DNA of 64,000 nucleotides from Micromonospora sp. U21 (GCF_018070045.1 NZ_JAGPYK010000025.1:22848-86847); one strand, 5' to 3'. Numbered from the stretch's first letter, positions 17,983-27,767 are shown. Notes: a model not told the origin generated them from the sequence alone. Translations and numbers: made by a program.

Positions 17983-18768
17983 TCAGTGCACCGGGCCGAA
18001 CAGGTGGGTGGCGTATACCAAGGTCTGGAATGGTGTGGGGTCGGGCAGGGCGAGCCTGTCTGGGTGAGGTCCGTCCGGGGTAATGCCGGGCCAGTGCTCG
18101 CTCAGCCAGTCCTGCTCGACCTGGTAGAGGCGGTCGAACCGCGACCGTAGGGTGGTGACCAGTCGTGGGATTCGTTCGGAGGTCGGGCCGCTCAGGTGAC
18201 GGGCCAGGTAGGCGATGGTCAGCAGGACCTGAAACTGCTTGAGACCCGGCGTGATCTGGCGAGGTTGGACTGCTGGTGGCGGCCGATCGAGTTGCCGCCG
18301 CAGCTTCGTATGTACCTCGGACCAGGCGCGGTCATCGCCCACACCGGCCAGCCCGATGACGGCGTAGTCTTCGACCGCCTCTGGATTACCGGTCAGATGC
18401 ACGCTAAGCACATCCGATGCCGCAGCGCCTGCACGCTTGGCGAGTGCGAGCAGCGCGGCGCAGCGCAGATCAACCGAGCGCTGCGGCACGGCCAGCAGAT
18501 TCCGCAGCGCCGCCACGCCTTCGTCGCCCTGGGCATCACCCAACGCCGCGACCACCGTCACCATGTCAGCGCCACGCAGCGATCCCAGCATCCCGACCAG
18601 CCGCGCCTCCCCGGGCGGGCCTTCCACGACCGCGCTTTTGACCGCTGCCTCAAATGATCGGTTAGCCACATTCAGCACGATGACCGACTCGGGCGCTGCT
18701 CGTCCAGCACCGTGGCCGAATGCGGGGTACGTGCGCGAGACGCAGTGATCTGCCGAAGCTTCCGTCAC
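17983..18768 (-). CDS. HEAT-repeat-like hypothetical protein
   Basis: 261 residues, rich in Ala/Leu helices such as DEGVAALRNLLAVPQRSVDL, CAALLALAKRAGAAASDVL and AVEDYAVIGLAGVGDDRAW, which read as HEAT/PBS-lyase-type pairs, then a Trp-rich C-terminus. Such domains mediate protein contacts, and no catalytic motif is seen. The start at 18768 is uncertain; a GTG near residue 29 (VIVLNVANRSFEAAVKSA) is as likely. It diverges from the gene at 18877. Confidence 0.6.
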   Translation of the reverse strand: MTEASADHCVSRTYPAFGHGAGRAAPESVIVLNVANRSFEAAVKSAVVEGPPGEARLVGMLGSLRGADMVTVVAALGDAQGDEGVAALRNLLAVPQRSVDLRCAALLALAKRAGAAASDVLSVHLTGNPEAVEDYAVIGLAGVGDDRAWSEVHTKLRRQLDRPPPAVQPRQITPGLKQFQVLLTIAYLARHLSGPTSERIPRLVTTLRSRFDRLYQVEQDWLSEHWPGITPDGPHPDRLALPDPTPFQTLVYATHLFGPVH

Positions 18769-18876
18769 GCGGCAAGCGCGAGCCGGCTATTCGTGTCGAG
18801 CTGACCTCGCCGCGGGGCGACACTCGCCTAGTCATGATCGACTGTCGGGTTCGATGCGGGCTCCTATACTCGCCCG

Positions 18877-19968
18877 ATGATTGAGGGGTGGTCGGTTGTC
18901 CCGAGGCGGGCGGCGGTGGATGCTGCCGGCCCGAAAGTCGAGGTCGTGCATGGTGATGGGATCACCTTCGCGTACGGGACCGATGCTCTGGTCGTGATCG
19001 TCGACGCCGGAGACCGGCCCCACGGCAACGCTGTCGACAACGCGAACACACTGGTGCTGCGGGAGCCTTTGCCCAGCGAGGCGACTCAGTGGATACGCTC
19101 GAAGAACGAGTCCAATCAGCCGCTTCTGGGCTTTGTCAAGATGGCCGATGGCTGCCTGGCTCTCGGTGAGCTCTACCAAGCCCGCAGCATCTACGGCGGG
19201 ATGAACCCGTACACCGGGGAACAGGGGTCACTTACATTCGCTGAACTGACCTGGGGCGAGCGGCTTCCCCCCGGCCTGCTGGACAAGGTGCGACCGACGC
19301 CGATACCGGAGCTGCCGGCACCCGGTATCGACTGGCTAGACGATGTGCCGCAGGACCTAACCCGGGCACTGCGTTCCTTTGTGACCGCTTGGTACGCCGA
19401 TCTGCCGGTGCTACCGGCCACACCCCACGCGGCCATGAAACTTCCGGCCCCGTTGCTGGCCTTCCACGACATCGCCGCCGGCCGCGAGGAAATCCTCGGC
19501 CGGCAGGACTTCATCGAGCCGCTCGACAGGATCGAGTACCTGGAAGACGAGCCGCTGGTGGCCTTCGCGGCCGAGAATCAGGGCGTCTGGGTGGCGTTGA
19601 TCGACCCCACCGACGACGATCCGGTCGTTTGGTACGACGGCGGCCCCGAGCGGCTGCGCGAGCGGGAACGCCTCAGCGGCTTCCTGCTCCAGTTCGCCCT
19701 CAACGAAGCGGTGAGCACCTCACCGTTCACTGGCTTCGCCACGGTCGCCACGGAGGCGCTGGACCGGTTCGTCGAGGATCTGGTTCCCGTTCCGCTGCAG
19801 CCGATGCGTGTACCTGGCGACCCGACGCGCCAATGGGTGGCTCCCGGACTGGTCGCCATGGCCGCCGACTACGGCGAGAGTGGTATCTGGCTGAGCGTCG
19901 GCAGCCGGCAACGCTCAGCCCTGCGACCCCTACGCTCTCGCCTCGACTGGGAACAGTTCAGCGGCTAA
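18877..19968 (+). CDS. Hypothetical protein, possible SUKH/SMI1-like C-terminal half
   Basis: 363 residues. The first half (VEVVHGDGITFAYGTDALVV, LPSEATQWIRSKNESNQP) has no recognised domain. The second half has the rhythm of SMI1/KNR4-related immunity-type proteins: ILGRQDFIEPLDRIEYLEDE, VAFAAENQGVWVALIDPTDD, PVVWYDGG and LSGFLLQFALNEA. The similarity is by eye and moderate. If correct it may protect against a contact toxin, although no toxin gene is adjacent. It lies inside the ICE between the regulator and the transfer operon. Confidence 0.7.
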   Translation: MIEGWSVVPRRAAVDAAGPKVEVVHGDGITFAYGTDALVVIVDAGDRPHGNAVDNANTLVLREPLPSEATQWIRSKNESNQPLLGFVKMADGCLALGELYQARSIYGGMNPYTGEQGSLTFAELTWGERLPPGLLDKVRPTPIPELPAPGIDWLDDVPQDLTRALRSFVTAWYADLPVLPATPHAAMKLPAPLLAFHDIAAGREEILGRQDFIEPLDRIEYLEDEPLVAFAAENQGVWVALIDPTDDDPVVWYDGGPERLRERERLSGFLLQFALNEAVSTSPFTGFATVATEALDRFVEDLVPVPLQPMRVPGDPTRQWVAPGLVAMAADYGESGIWLSVGSRQRSALRPLRSRLDWEQFSG

Positions 19969-20397
19969 GCCAGCAAAATTTCCCGGTCCGAGCGCACCTC
20001 TCCTGCGGCGGGATGGGCATTTATCGCTGGTCGGCGGTCTACCCAAGACCAAGTGCACACATCTAGCCGCGATCCGCGTGCCACCAGCACACCATCCTGT
20101 AACTCTAGAGCCGAGTCGCCGACCGTGATCATTCGCGTATCCAGCGGGATGCCGCCTCGCCGGCGTAGGTCCTAACACCCGTACGCGGGTCACAGCACCA
20201 TGCATCGCTGTCTAACTTCGGGCATGTTCGGTTGTACCAGGTTGGGCACGTTGACCTGTACGCCGGCACCCCGACCGCCACGACCGGTTCCACCACTGTT
20301 CGAGGCCTCATTGAGGCCGGCGCCGGAGCTGTCGCCGCTTGCAACTCGTGCCCTCTCAACTCACGGCAGGCACCGGGTCAGCCGGGAACTCTCGGCG
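19969..20397. other. Non-coding stretch left of the candidate origin region
   Basis: No convincing frame on either strand. Together with 20426-20901 this makes about 930 bp of non-coding DNA in front of the transfer operon, containing three repeat blocks listed separately. Confidence 0.5.
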
Positions 20398-20425
20398 CTC
20401 ACAGCGGCTCACAGCGGCTCACAGC
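20398..20425 (-). repeat. Three CTCACAGC repeats at 10-bp spacing
   Basis: CTCACAGC occurs at 20398, 20408 and 20418, each unit exactly 10 bp, in the opposite orientation to the pair at 20547-20564. The two arrays form an inverted arrangement around about 120 bp. Confidence 0.7.
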
Positions 20426-20546
20426 GCAGCCCTTTCCTGTAAGCCAAAGCCACCGCCCGCGAGCAATCATTTGCCCCGGAATGTCGATTCCACGTCACGG
20501 GTCGGGGAAACCCGCTGTGACCCGCGGTGGGAGACGCCTGGATGGC

Positions 20547-20609
20547 GCTGTGAGCCGCTGTGAGCAGGGACCGCGTTCGTCAGAGCACACAAACGCGGGT
20601 TTGAGGGTG
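20547..20609 (+). promoter_or_regulatory. Composite control region of the transfer operon
   Basis: GCTGTGAG at 20547 and 20557, nine bases, then a 36-bp box at 20574-20609 containing AAACGCGGGTTT. The order repeats-box-operon and the spacing are the same as at 13751-13823, with two mismatches in the box. The pilin gene starts about 290 bp downstream. Confidence 0.65.
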
Positions 20610-20901
20610 CGGAACTCTTCCCGGGCCGGCACGTGCCGGGCACCCGGGAGGTTCCGCCCGCCGCCGGGCCCGGACATCGTCGGGCCGCCGCGAGCTGGAC
20701 GCCTCGGGTGCCGCGCAGTGCTTGGTGCGCTGACACCTCATCGAACACCGCAACCCGCGAGGGAGGACCAGCTCCTCCCGAGGCCAGCGCGGCTCGCGCG
20801 CGTCCCGTTCTCCGCGCCGGGCGGCGGTCCCCTTGACCGCCCGCTAGCGCCCCTGCCGCCCCATCCCTGGTGACGGCGACGGGGCCGGAGGTGACCCACT
20901 C

Positions 20902-21279
20902 ATGTCCCGCATCCCGGCACGCCTGCGTGCCCTCACCGACCATCGCACCATCCGCCTCGCCGGCCGGACTGTCGGCGTCGTGGCCCAGGTCGCCCTGTTC
21001 CTATCCGTTCCGGCGGCGGCGTTCGCCGACACGGGCGAGCCGGCGGTGAATTCGCTGCCGGTCGTGATCGCAAACCTGCAGACGTGGCTGGTGGGCATCC
21101 TCGCCGCCGTTGCCACCCTGTTCCTCGTCCTGGCCGGCGTCTACTGGGCTACCGCCGGGGGTGACCCGGCCCAGGTCGACAGGGCAAAGGGTGCGCTGAA
21201 GAACGCCCTGGTCGGTTACGGCCTGGCGGTTCTCGCGCCGGTGCTGCTGCAGGTCGTCCGGGGCATCGTCGGGGGCTGA
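20902..21279 (+). CDS. VirB2/TrbC-like conjugative pilin
   Basis: 125 residues: a basic N-terminus, a signal-like hydrophobic segment ending VPAAAFADTG, then two transmembrane helices (LQTWLVGILAAVATLFLVLAG and ALVGYGLAVLAPVLLQVV) separated by a small loop with DPAQVDRAKG. That is the processed two-helix pilin layout of type IV secretion systems. GGAGGTGA lies 8 nt upstream of the ATG. It opens the transfer operon and is 7 bp from the next gene. Confidence 0.85.
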   Translation: MSRIPARLRALTDHRTIRLAGRTVGVVAQVALFLSVPAAAFADTGEPAVNSLPVVIANLQTWLVGILAAVATLFLVLAGVYWATAGGDPAQVDRAKGALKNALVGYGLAVLAPVLLQVVRGIVGG

Positions 21280-21286
21280 TGCCGTT

Positions 21287-22201
21287 ATGGGTTGGCTGCT
21301 CGATCAGATCCTGGACTGGCTGGCGGCGGCGATCCTGGCCTGTCTGGACGCGCTAATCGGGGTGATCAGCAGCGCGCTGCTGGTCACCCCGGATGTCACC
21401 GCGCTGCCGCAGGTGCAGGCGTTGACCGGCCGTTCGGTCCTCGTCGTGGACACCGTGTTCGTGCTGGCGTTCGTCGCCGCTGGCGTGCTCACCATGATCG
21501 CTGGCGGCAGCGAGGGCTCCCGCTACACCGTCAAAGACCTCATACCCCGGTTGATCGTCGGGTTCGTTGCCGCTCACTTCTCGCAACTGTGGTGCGGCAT
21601 GCTCATCAACCTCGCCAACGCGCTCACCGCCGCCCTGACCGCCGACGAGGGTGACAGCGATGGAGCGCTGCGAGCGATCAAGGCTCACATCGCCGCCGGG
21701 CAGGACAAGACCGCGGTGCTGCTGTTCGTCGTCTGCGTGGCCATCATCGCGGTCCTGCTCGCCAGCACCGCGTTCAGTGTGATCGTCAGGTTCGCCGTCG
21801 TGCTGGTGCTGACTGCGTTTGCTCCCCTGGCCCTTGCTTGCCACGCGCTGCCGCAGACCGATCCGATCGCCCGGCTGTGGTGGAAGTCGTACGTTGGCAT
21901 CCTCGCGGTGCCGGTGGTGCAGGGGTTCACCCTCTATGCCGGGCAGTGGATGCTCACCGACCCGGAGCACCTGCTGCCGGTGTTGGGGCTGCCGGTGGAT
22001 CCGGGCGGGGTGATCAACCTGTTCGTGGTGATGGTCATGCTGTGGACCACGCTGCGGGTGCCGGCCCTGATGCGCCGCTTCGCTTTCACCAGCGGCGGGG
22101 GCGGGGGCGCGAACATGCTCGGCGCGGCGGTGCGGGTGATCGTGGTGCAGCAGGTCACCCGGTCGATACCCGGCCTGGGCCGGATCCGGGCGGTGACCTG
22201 A
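21287..22201 (+). CDS. VirB6/TrbL-like polytopic membrane protein
   Basis: 304 residues with about six transmembrane helices: ILACLDALIGVISSALL, VVDTVFVLAFVAAGVLTMI, PRLIVGFVAAHF, a pair near VLLFVVCVAIIAVLL and VVLVLTAFAPLALA, VGILAVPVVQGFTLYAG, and LFVVMVMLWTTLRVPAL. Position between a pilin and the PrgI/VirB4 genes supports the inner-membrane channel component of an actinobacterial type IV system. The stop overlaps the next start as ATGA, implying translational coupling. Confidence 0.85.
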   Translation: MGWLLDQILDWLAAAILACLDALIGVISSALLVTPDVTALPQVQALTGRSVLVVDTVFVLAFVAAGVLTMIAGGSEGSRYTVKDLIPRLIVGFVAAHFSQLWCGMLINLANALTAALTADEGDSDGALRAIKAHIAAGQDKTAVLLFVVCVAIIAVLLASTAFSVIVRFAVVLVLTAFAPLALACHALPQTDPIARLWWKSYVGILAVPVVQGFTLYAGQWMLTDPEHLLPVLGLPVDPGGVINLFVVMVMLWTTLRVPALMRRFAFTSGGGGGANMLGAAVRVIVVQQVTRSIPGLGRIRAVT

Positions 22202-23172
22202 TGAGCGGGCGCGACCGGGACGCCGAGCCGGGGCGGGCGCGGATGCCCGCCGACGTCGACGCCCCCGACAAGGTGCTCTACGGGCTGACGTTCCGTCAGC
22301 TGGCCATCCTCGCCATCGCCGCCCTCGCCTTCTCCGGTGCCTGGCGGGCCCTGCACGACCTGCTGCCTGCGCCGGCGCTGCTCGGCGCGGGTGTCGTCAT
22401 GGGTGGGCTGGTGTTCGGCATCGCCGTGGGCCGCCGCGACGGGCTGTCCCTGGACGTGTGGCTACTCGCCGCCGTGCGGCACTCGCGGGCGCCGCTGGCC
22501 CTGTCGACCACCGACACGACGTCGAAGACACCGGACTGGGTGCAAGCCCCGAAGAGAATGATGGTGCTGCCGGCGCCGTTGAAGCTGCCCGCCGACGCGA
22601 TCGCCGACAGCGGGGAGATCCGCCTCGGCAGCGCCCGGGCGGCGATGGTCGCCGCCACCAACGTCAACCTCGCCCTGCGAACCCCGGACGAGCAGGCCGC
22701 GCTGGTCGACACGTTCGGCCGGTGGCTCAACTCGCTGTCCACGCCGACGCAGATCGTCGTGTCCGCGCAGCCGGTCGACCTGCGCTCTCACGCGCGGAAG
22801 CTGGCGCAGGCGGCGGAGGACCTCCCGCACCCGGCCCTCGCGGACGCGGCGGCCGATCACGCCCGATTCCTCGACGAACTGGCGCGGCGGCGGGATCCGC
22901 TGCGGCGGCAGGTCCTCATCGTCACCCGCACCGGCGCCGGGGAGCGGGGTGAGCATGCCGCCCGCCGTCGCGCTGACGACACCGTCCGGGCCCTGTCCGG
23001 CCTCGGCGTCGCCACCCGCGCCCTCGACGGGGCCGCGGTGACCGCCGCGATCGCCGCGGCGACCGACCCGTACCGGCCGCCGCGTCCTGGTGGCTTGGCC
23101 GCACCCGACACCGTCATCAGCTCACCCCGCCTGGTTGAGCGGGGACCGCGCAGAAAGAAGCGACGGACATGA
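22201..23172 (+). CDS. PrgI-like type IV secretion membrane protein
   Basis: 323 residues. A short N-terminus (MPADVDAPDKVLYGLTFRQL) and two transmembrane helices (LAILAIAALAFSGAW and ALLGAGVVMGGLVFGIAVG) form the PrgI motif found just before VirB4 in Gram-positive conjugation systems. A cytoplasmic domain of about 240 residues follows (RMMVLPAPLKLPADAIAD, TPTQIVVSAQPVDL) that resembles the N-terminal part of VirB4 proteins. It overlaps both neighbours by 1-4 bp. Confidence 0.8.
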   Translation: MSGRDRDAEPGRARMPADVDAPDKVLYGLTFRQLAILAIAALAFSGAWRALHDLLPAPALLGAGVVMGGLVFGIAVGRRDGLSLDVWLLAAVRHSRAPLALSTTDTTSKTPDWVQAPKRMMVLPAPLKLPADAIADSGEIRLGSARAAMVAATNVNLALRTPDEQAALVDTFGRWLNSLSTPTQIVVSAQPVDLRSHARKLAQAAEDLPHPALADAAADHARFLDELARRRDPLRRQVLIVTRTGAGERGEHAARRRADDTVRALSGLGVATRALDGAAVTAAIAAATDPYRPPRPGGLAAPDTVISSPRLVERGPRRKKRRT

Positions 23173-24968
23173 GGATTCCCAGACAGTCCACCACGACCGG
23201 CCCAGCCGCTTCATCCAGCGGGGTGGCGGCCGCGGTCGCACCCGCCTCGGTGGAGGTCACCCCGCGGATGCTGCGGGTCGGCGACGGCTACACCGCCACC
23301 CTCGTGGTCACCGGCTACCCGGCCGAGGTCGGCCCCGCCTGGCTGGAGCCGCTGCTGTCCTGGCCGGGCCGGCTCGACCTGGCCCTGCACATCGACCCAC
23401 TACCGGCGCCGGTCGCGGCATCACGGTTGCGCACCCAGCGGGCCCGGTTCGAATCATCCCGCCGGGCTGACAGCAGGCGGGGCAAGCTGCCCGACCCTGC
23501 CGTCGAAGCGGCAGCGGACGACGCGGCTGACCTCGCCGAGCGTCTCGCCCGCGGGGCGGCGAAGCTCTTCCGCGTCGGCCTGTACCTGACCGTGCACGCC
23601 CGCAGCGAGGACGAGCTCCTCGAGGCGTGCGCGCAAGTCAAGGCCGCCGCCGCGTCGACCCTGATCGAGGTGCAACCCGCCACGTGGCGGCACCTGGCCG
23701 GGTGGACCACCACCCTGCCCCTTGCCACGGACTCGCTGCAGATGCGGCGCACCATGGACACCTCCGCGCTGGCCGCCGCGTTTCCCCTGGCCAGCGCCGA
23801 CCTGCCCGCGCCGCTGCCCGGCGATCCGCCGACCGACGGCGGAGTTCTCTACGGGGTCAACCCGGACTCCGGGGGCATCGTGTGGTGGGACCGGTGGGCG
23901 CAGGAGAACCACAACTCGGTCGTCCTCGCTCGCTCCGGCGCCGGCAAGAGCTACTTCGTCAAACTCGAGATCCTGCGGAACCTGTACCAACGGGTTCAGA
24001 TCGCCGTCATCGACCCCGAGGACGAGTACCTGCGCCTCGCCGACGCCGTCGGCGGGACCATCGTGCGCCTCGGCCATGCGGGGGTGAAAGTCAACCCCCT
24101 CGACCTCCCGGCCGGTGATACCCGCCCGGACGTGCTCACCCGCCGCGGTCTGTTCCTGCACACCCTCACCGCGGTGCTGCTCGGGCAGCAGCCGCCGCCG
24201 GCCGAACGCGCCGCGCTGGACCGGGCGATCCTGGCCGTCTACCGGCAGGCCGGCATCACCGCCGACCCGGCCACCCACCACCGCCCGGCCCCGTTGCTGC
24301 GCGACCTCGCCGCCACCCTGCAAGCCGACGCGGATCCCGCGGCGCGGCAGCTCGCCTCCCGTCTCGCCCCCTGGGTTGAAGGGTCATTCTCCGACCTGTT
24401 CGACGGGCCGACCACCACCCACCCGCAGGGGCACCTCGTCGTGTGGTCGCTGCGGCAGCTGCCCGACGAGCTGCGCACCGTAGGCACGCTGCTCGCCCTC
24501 GGCTCCATCTGGCGCGACGTTGACGCCCCCGGCCGGGCCCGCCCGGCCACCCGCCGGCTCGTCGTGGTTGACGAGGCGTGGCTGCTCATGCGCGACGGCG
24601 AAGGGGCCCGGTTCCTGTTCCGCATGTCCAAGGCCGCCCGCAAGCGCCACGCCGGGCTGACCGTCATCACCCAGGACGTCGCCGACATCCTGGGCACCGA
24701 CCTCGGCCAGGCCGTCGTCGCCAATGCCGCCACCCAGGTGCTGCTCAAGCAGGCCCCCCAAGCCATCGACGCCATCGGCGACGCGTTCGGCCTCACCGCC
24801 GGGGAACGGCGGCTGCTGCTCGCCGCCCGCACCGGGCAGGGGCTACTCATCTCTGGCACTAACCGCAGCAGCTTTGAGGCCATCTCCTCTGACGCTGAGC
24901 ACCTGCTGTGCACGACGCGACCAGCGGAGCTGGCCGCCCTCGACGACGAGGAGGAAGACGACCTGTGA
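23169..24968 (+). CDS. VirB4-family conjugation ATPase
   Basis: 599 residues. An N-terminal CagE/TrbE/VirB-type domain is followed by Walker A ARSGAGKSYF (about 254-263), an acidic IDPEDEYLRL segment, Walker B RLVVVDEAWLL (about 463-473) and MSKAARKRHAGLTVITQDVAD, all hallmarks of VirB4. VirB4 energises pilus assembly and DNA transfer at the inner face of the membrane. ATGA overlap upstream and GTGA overlap downstream place it firmly in the operon. It appears intact and full length. Confidence 0.93.
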   Translation: MRIPRQSTTTGPAASSSGVAAAVAPASVEVTPRMLRVGDGYTATLVVTGYPAEVGPAWLEPLLSWPGRLDLALHIDPLPAPVAASRLRTQRARFESSRRADSRRGKLPDPAVEAAADDAADLAERLARGAAKLFRVGLYLTVHARSEDELLEACAQVKAAAASTLIEVQPATWRHLAGWTTTLPLATDSLQMRRTMDTSALAAAFPLASADLPAPLPGDPPTDGGVLYGVNPDSGGIVWWDRWAQENHNSVVLARSGAGKSYFVKLEILRNLYQRVQIAVIDPEDEYLRLADAVGGTIVRLGHAGVKVNPLDLPAGDTRPDVLTRRGLFLHTLTAVLLGQQPPPAERAALDRAILAVYRQAGITADPATHHRPAPLLRDLAATLQADADPAARQLASRLAPWVEGSFSDLFDGPTTTHPQGHLVVWSLRQLPDELRTVGTLLALGSIWRDVDAPGRARPATRRLVVVDEAWLLMRDGEGARFLFRMSKAARKRHAGLTVITQDVADILGTDLGQAVVANAATQVLLKQAPQAIDAIGDAFGLTAGERRLLLAARTGQGLLISGTNRSSFEAISSDAEHLLCTTRPAELAALDDEEEDDL

Positions 24969-27520
24969 GAGCACTAGAGATGACGAGGCTCGCCTCACCG
25001 GCACCGGCGCCCAGCCCTTCGGGGCCGGGCGCCGGGTTCGTGGCGCCCCCGGCGGGCCCGGGTCGATGGGTCGTCGACGGCGCGCATTGGGCCACACAGC
25101 GGCCGTGGCTGCTCGCCGTGGCGGCCGCCGCCCTGGTCGCCTACGTCGCGGCGCGCAACCTCCTGCAGGTGTGGCGGCACCATCGGCACGCCGACGGCGC
25201 GCGGCTGGTCACGATCGCCCCGCCACCTGAAGTCGACCCGCACGGCGCCGCCGCCCTGTGGGCGAACCTCGCCGGAACGCTGACCCCGTCACGGCGGCGA
25301 AGGCTGCTCTACGGCAGCCCGCACGTGGCGTGGCAGTACACCTGGACCGGCCGGCAACTGCTCATCTCGGTCTGGGTGCCCGGCACCGTGCCGCCCGGCG
25401 CCCTCGAGGCCGCGGTCCGCGCCGCGTGGCCCGGCGCCGCCACCACCACCGACGACACCGCCACCCCGCCCATACCCCTCGACGTACCGGCGGCTGTCGG
25501 CGGGCACCTACTGCCCACCGCCGCCGAATGGCTCCCCCTGAACACCGACCACGACAACGACCCGCTACGGGCGCTGATGTCCGCCGGGTCCGGGCTGCGG
25601 GCCGACGAGTACGCCTGCGTGCAGGTCCTCGCCCGCCCCGCCACACCCCGACGCGCCCTGCGCGCCCGACGCGCCGCCGCACGGCTGCGCGACGGCAAGA
25701 CCGCCGTACCGGCGATCAACCCCGCCGCCCCGCTGCTGTGGCTCATCGAGCTGTTCCTGCCGGCGCGCACCGGCGGGGCGAGCCGTCCCGCCCAGCCAGC
25801 CGGCCGGCGGGACCCGGGCGTGGAGCGGGACGTGCGGGCGATCCTCGACAAGACCTCGCACCCGCTGTGGCAGACCGCGATCCGCTACGCCATGGCCAAG
25901 GACAGCCAGCGCAGCGGCTCCAGCCCGCTGGAACGACTGCGCGGGGTGGCCGACACGATCGCCTCGTCGTTCGCGGTCTACTCCGGTCGCAACCGCCTCA
26001 CCCACCGCACCCGCATGTCCACGCCCCTGGACGTCCTCGCCGGCCGGCGCCTCGGCTTAGGGTTCCTGACGTCCACGCCCGAGCTGGCGGCGCTTGCGGC
26101 GCTCCCCCGCGACCTCGCCGTCCCCGGCCTCGACCGGGCTCGCGCGAAGTCCATGCCCACCCCCGTTGCCGTCCCCAGCGGCGGACGCGGCACGAAGGTC
26201 CTCGGCACCGCCGAGATCGGCGGCCACGGCGTCGCCGTGTCCGTGCCGGATGCGCGCTATCACCTGCACGTGATCGGATCCACCGGCTCGGGGAAGACCA
26301 CGCTACTGGTGAACATGGCCGTCGACGACATCAAAGCCGGCCGCGGCACCGTCGTCATCGACCCGCACGGCGACATGGTCCTGGACATCCTCGACCGGCT
26401 CCCCGCGAGCGTCGCGGAGCGGGTCGTGCTGTTCGACCCCGACCAGCCCAACCCACCCACGTTGAACCCGCTGTCCGGCGATGACCCAGACCTGGTCGTG
26501 GACAACCTCGTGTCAATCTTCGGGAACATTTTCGCCAAGGCCTGGGGGCCGCGGATGGACGACGTGATGCGGGTGGCCTGCCTGACCCTGCTGCGCCACG
26601 CCAACGTCACCCTCCAACACATCCCACCCCTGCTCAACAGCGCGCAGTTCCGGTCGGCGATGACGGTCAACCTCGACGACCCAGCCGGCCTGTCCGGGTT
26701 TTGGCAGTGGTACGACGAGCTCAACCCCGCCCTGCGCTCCCAGGTCATCGGCCCCGTCCTCGCCCGACTGCGCGCGTTCCTGCTCCGCGACTTCGTCAAG
26801 CGCACCATGCGCTACCCGCACTCCAGCTTCGACATGGGCAAGGTCCTCGACGGCGGCGCGCTGCTCGTGCGCATCCCGAAGGGGCAGCTGGGCGAGGACA
26901 CCAGCAAGCTCCTCGGCTCCCTGGTCCTGGCGCAGGTGTGGCAGGCCGCCACCGCCCGCGCCCGCATCGACCCCGACAAGCGCCGCGACGCCACCCTGAT
27001 CATCGACGAGGCCCAAAACTTCCTCACCCTCGCCAACTCACTCGACACGATGCTCGCCGAGGCCCGCAAGTACCGGCTGTCCCTGGTCCTGTCCCACCAG
27101 GACCTGGCCCAGTTCCCCAAGGACCTCCTCGCGGCGGCGTCGGCGAACGCCCGCAACAAGATCTACTTCTCCTGCGCGCCGGAAGACGCCCGGGTCCTCG
27201 CCCGGCACACGCTGCCGGAACTCGACGAGCACGACCTGACCCACCTCGACGCCTACACCGCCGCCGCCCGCCTCGTCGCCGCCGGACGGCAGACACCGGC
27301 GTTCACCATGAAGACGCGCCCGCCCAAGCCGATCGTCGGCGAGGCGGCCGTCATCCGGCAGGTCGCCGCAGCAGCCATCACGCCGCAGGACGCCAGCGCC
27401 ATCGACGCCCTCGTCGACCGTCTCTCCCGCGGCGAGCGGACCGGCACCCGCACCGACGCGGGCAGCGCTGGCGACCACGCCACCACCAAACGCGGCAGCC
27501 GCAGGGCCCGTAAAGCCTGA
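24965..27520 (+). CDS. VirD4/TraG-like type IV coupling ATPase
   Basis: About 851 residues from GTG 24965, which overlaps the previous stop and follows GAGGAGGAAG; an ATG lies at 24980. One N-terminal transmembrane helix (PWLLAVAAAALVAYVAA), a long linker domain, Walker A GSTGSGKTT (about 437-445), IDPHGDMVLDIL, and Walker B LIIDEAQNFL (about 677-687) followed by EARKYRLSLVLSHQDLAQFP. The order matches coupling proteins that feed relaxase-bound DNA into the channel. The C-terminal tail is basic. Confidence 0.9.
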   Translation: MRALEMTRLASPAPAPSPSGPGAGFVAPPAGPGRWVVDGAHWATQRPWLLAVAAAALVAYVAARNLLQVWRHHRHADGARLVTIAPPPEVDPHGAAALWANLAGTLTPSRRRRLLYGSPHVAWQYTWTGRQLLISVWVPGTVPPGALEAAVRAAWPGAATTTDDTATPPIPLDVPAAVGGHLLPTAAEWLPLNTDHDNDPLRALMSAGSGLRADEYACVQVLARPATPRRALRARRAAARLRDGKTAVPAINPAAPLLWLIELFLPARTGGASRPAQPAGRRDPGVERDVRAILDKTSHPLWQTAIRYAMAKDSQRSGSSPLERLRGVADTIASSFAVYSGRNRLTHRTRMSTPLDVLAGRRLGLGFLTSTPELAALAALPRDLAVPGLDRARAKSMPTPVAVPSGGRGTKVLGTAEIGGHGVAVSVPDARYHLHVIGSTGSGKTTLLVNMAVDDIKAGRGTVVIDPHGDMVLDILDRLPASVAERVVLFDPDQPNPPTLNPLSGDDPDLVVDNLVSIFGNIFAKAWGPRMDDVMRVACLTLLRHANVTLQHIPPLLNSAQFRSAMTVNLDDPAGLSGFWQWYDELNPALRSQVIGPVLARLRAFLLRDFVKRTMRYPHSSFDMGKVLDGGALLVRIPKGQLGEDTSKLLGSLVLAQVWQAATARARIDPDKRRDATLIIDEAQNFLTLANSLDTMLAEARKYRLSLVLSHQDLAQFPKDLLAAASANARNKIYFSCAPEDARVLARHTLPELDEHDLTHLDAYTAAARLVAAGRQTPAFTMKTRPPKPIVGEAAVIRQVAAAAITPQDASAIDALVDRLSRGERTGTRTDAGSAGDHATTKRGSRRARKA

Positions 27521-27767
27521 CCCCGCCCCGCCGGCCTACCAGGCGATGGCGGTGCCGGGGCGAATCTCGGCCTTCCGTGACGCCTTCCGCTGAGCCTTCA
27601 CCGCTCCTTCACCACCTCCCACCAGCTCACGTCGCTGACAGGTGCCCGGCTGGGTCTGTCAGCGCAGCACACCGCCCGTGAGTGCCCAACGTCATCGGCG
27701 TCGACAGTTCCAGACTCCCTCCCCGTGGGAGGGATCCACTCCTTCTACTTCCTGAGGAGATCCCCTC

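Noticed and set aside
23454..24323. Long minus-strand frame opposite virB4
   Set aside because: Shadow of a high-GC gene; no ribosome site and no domain.
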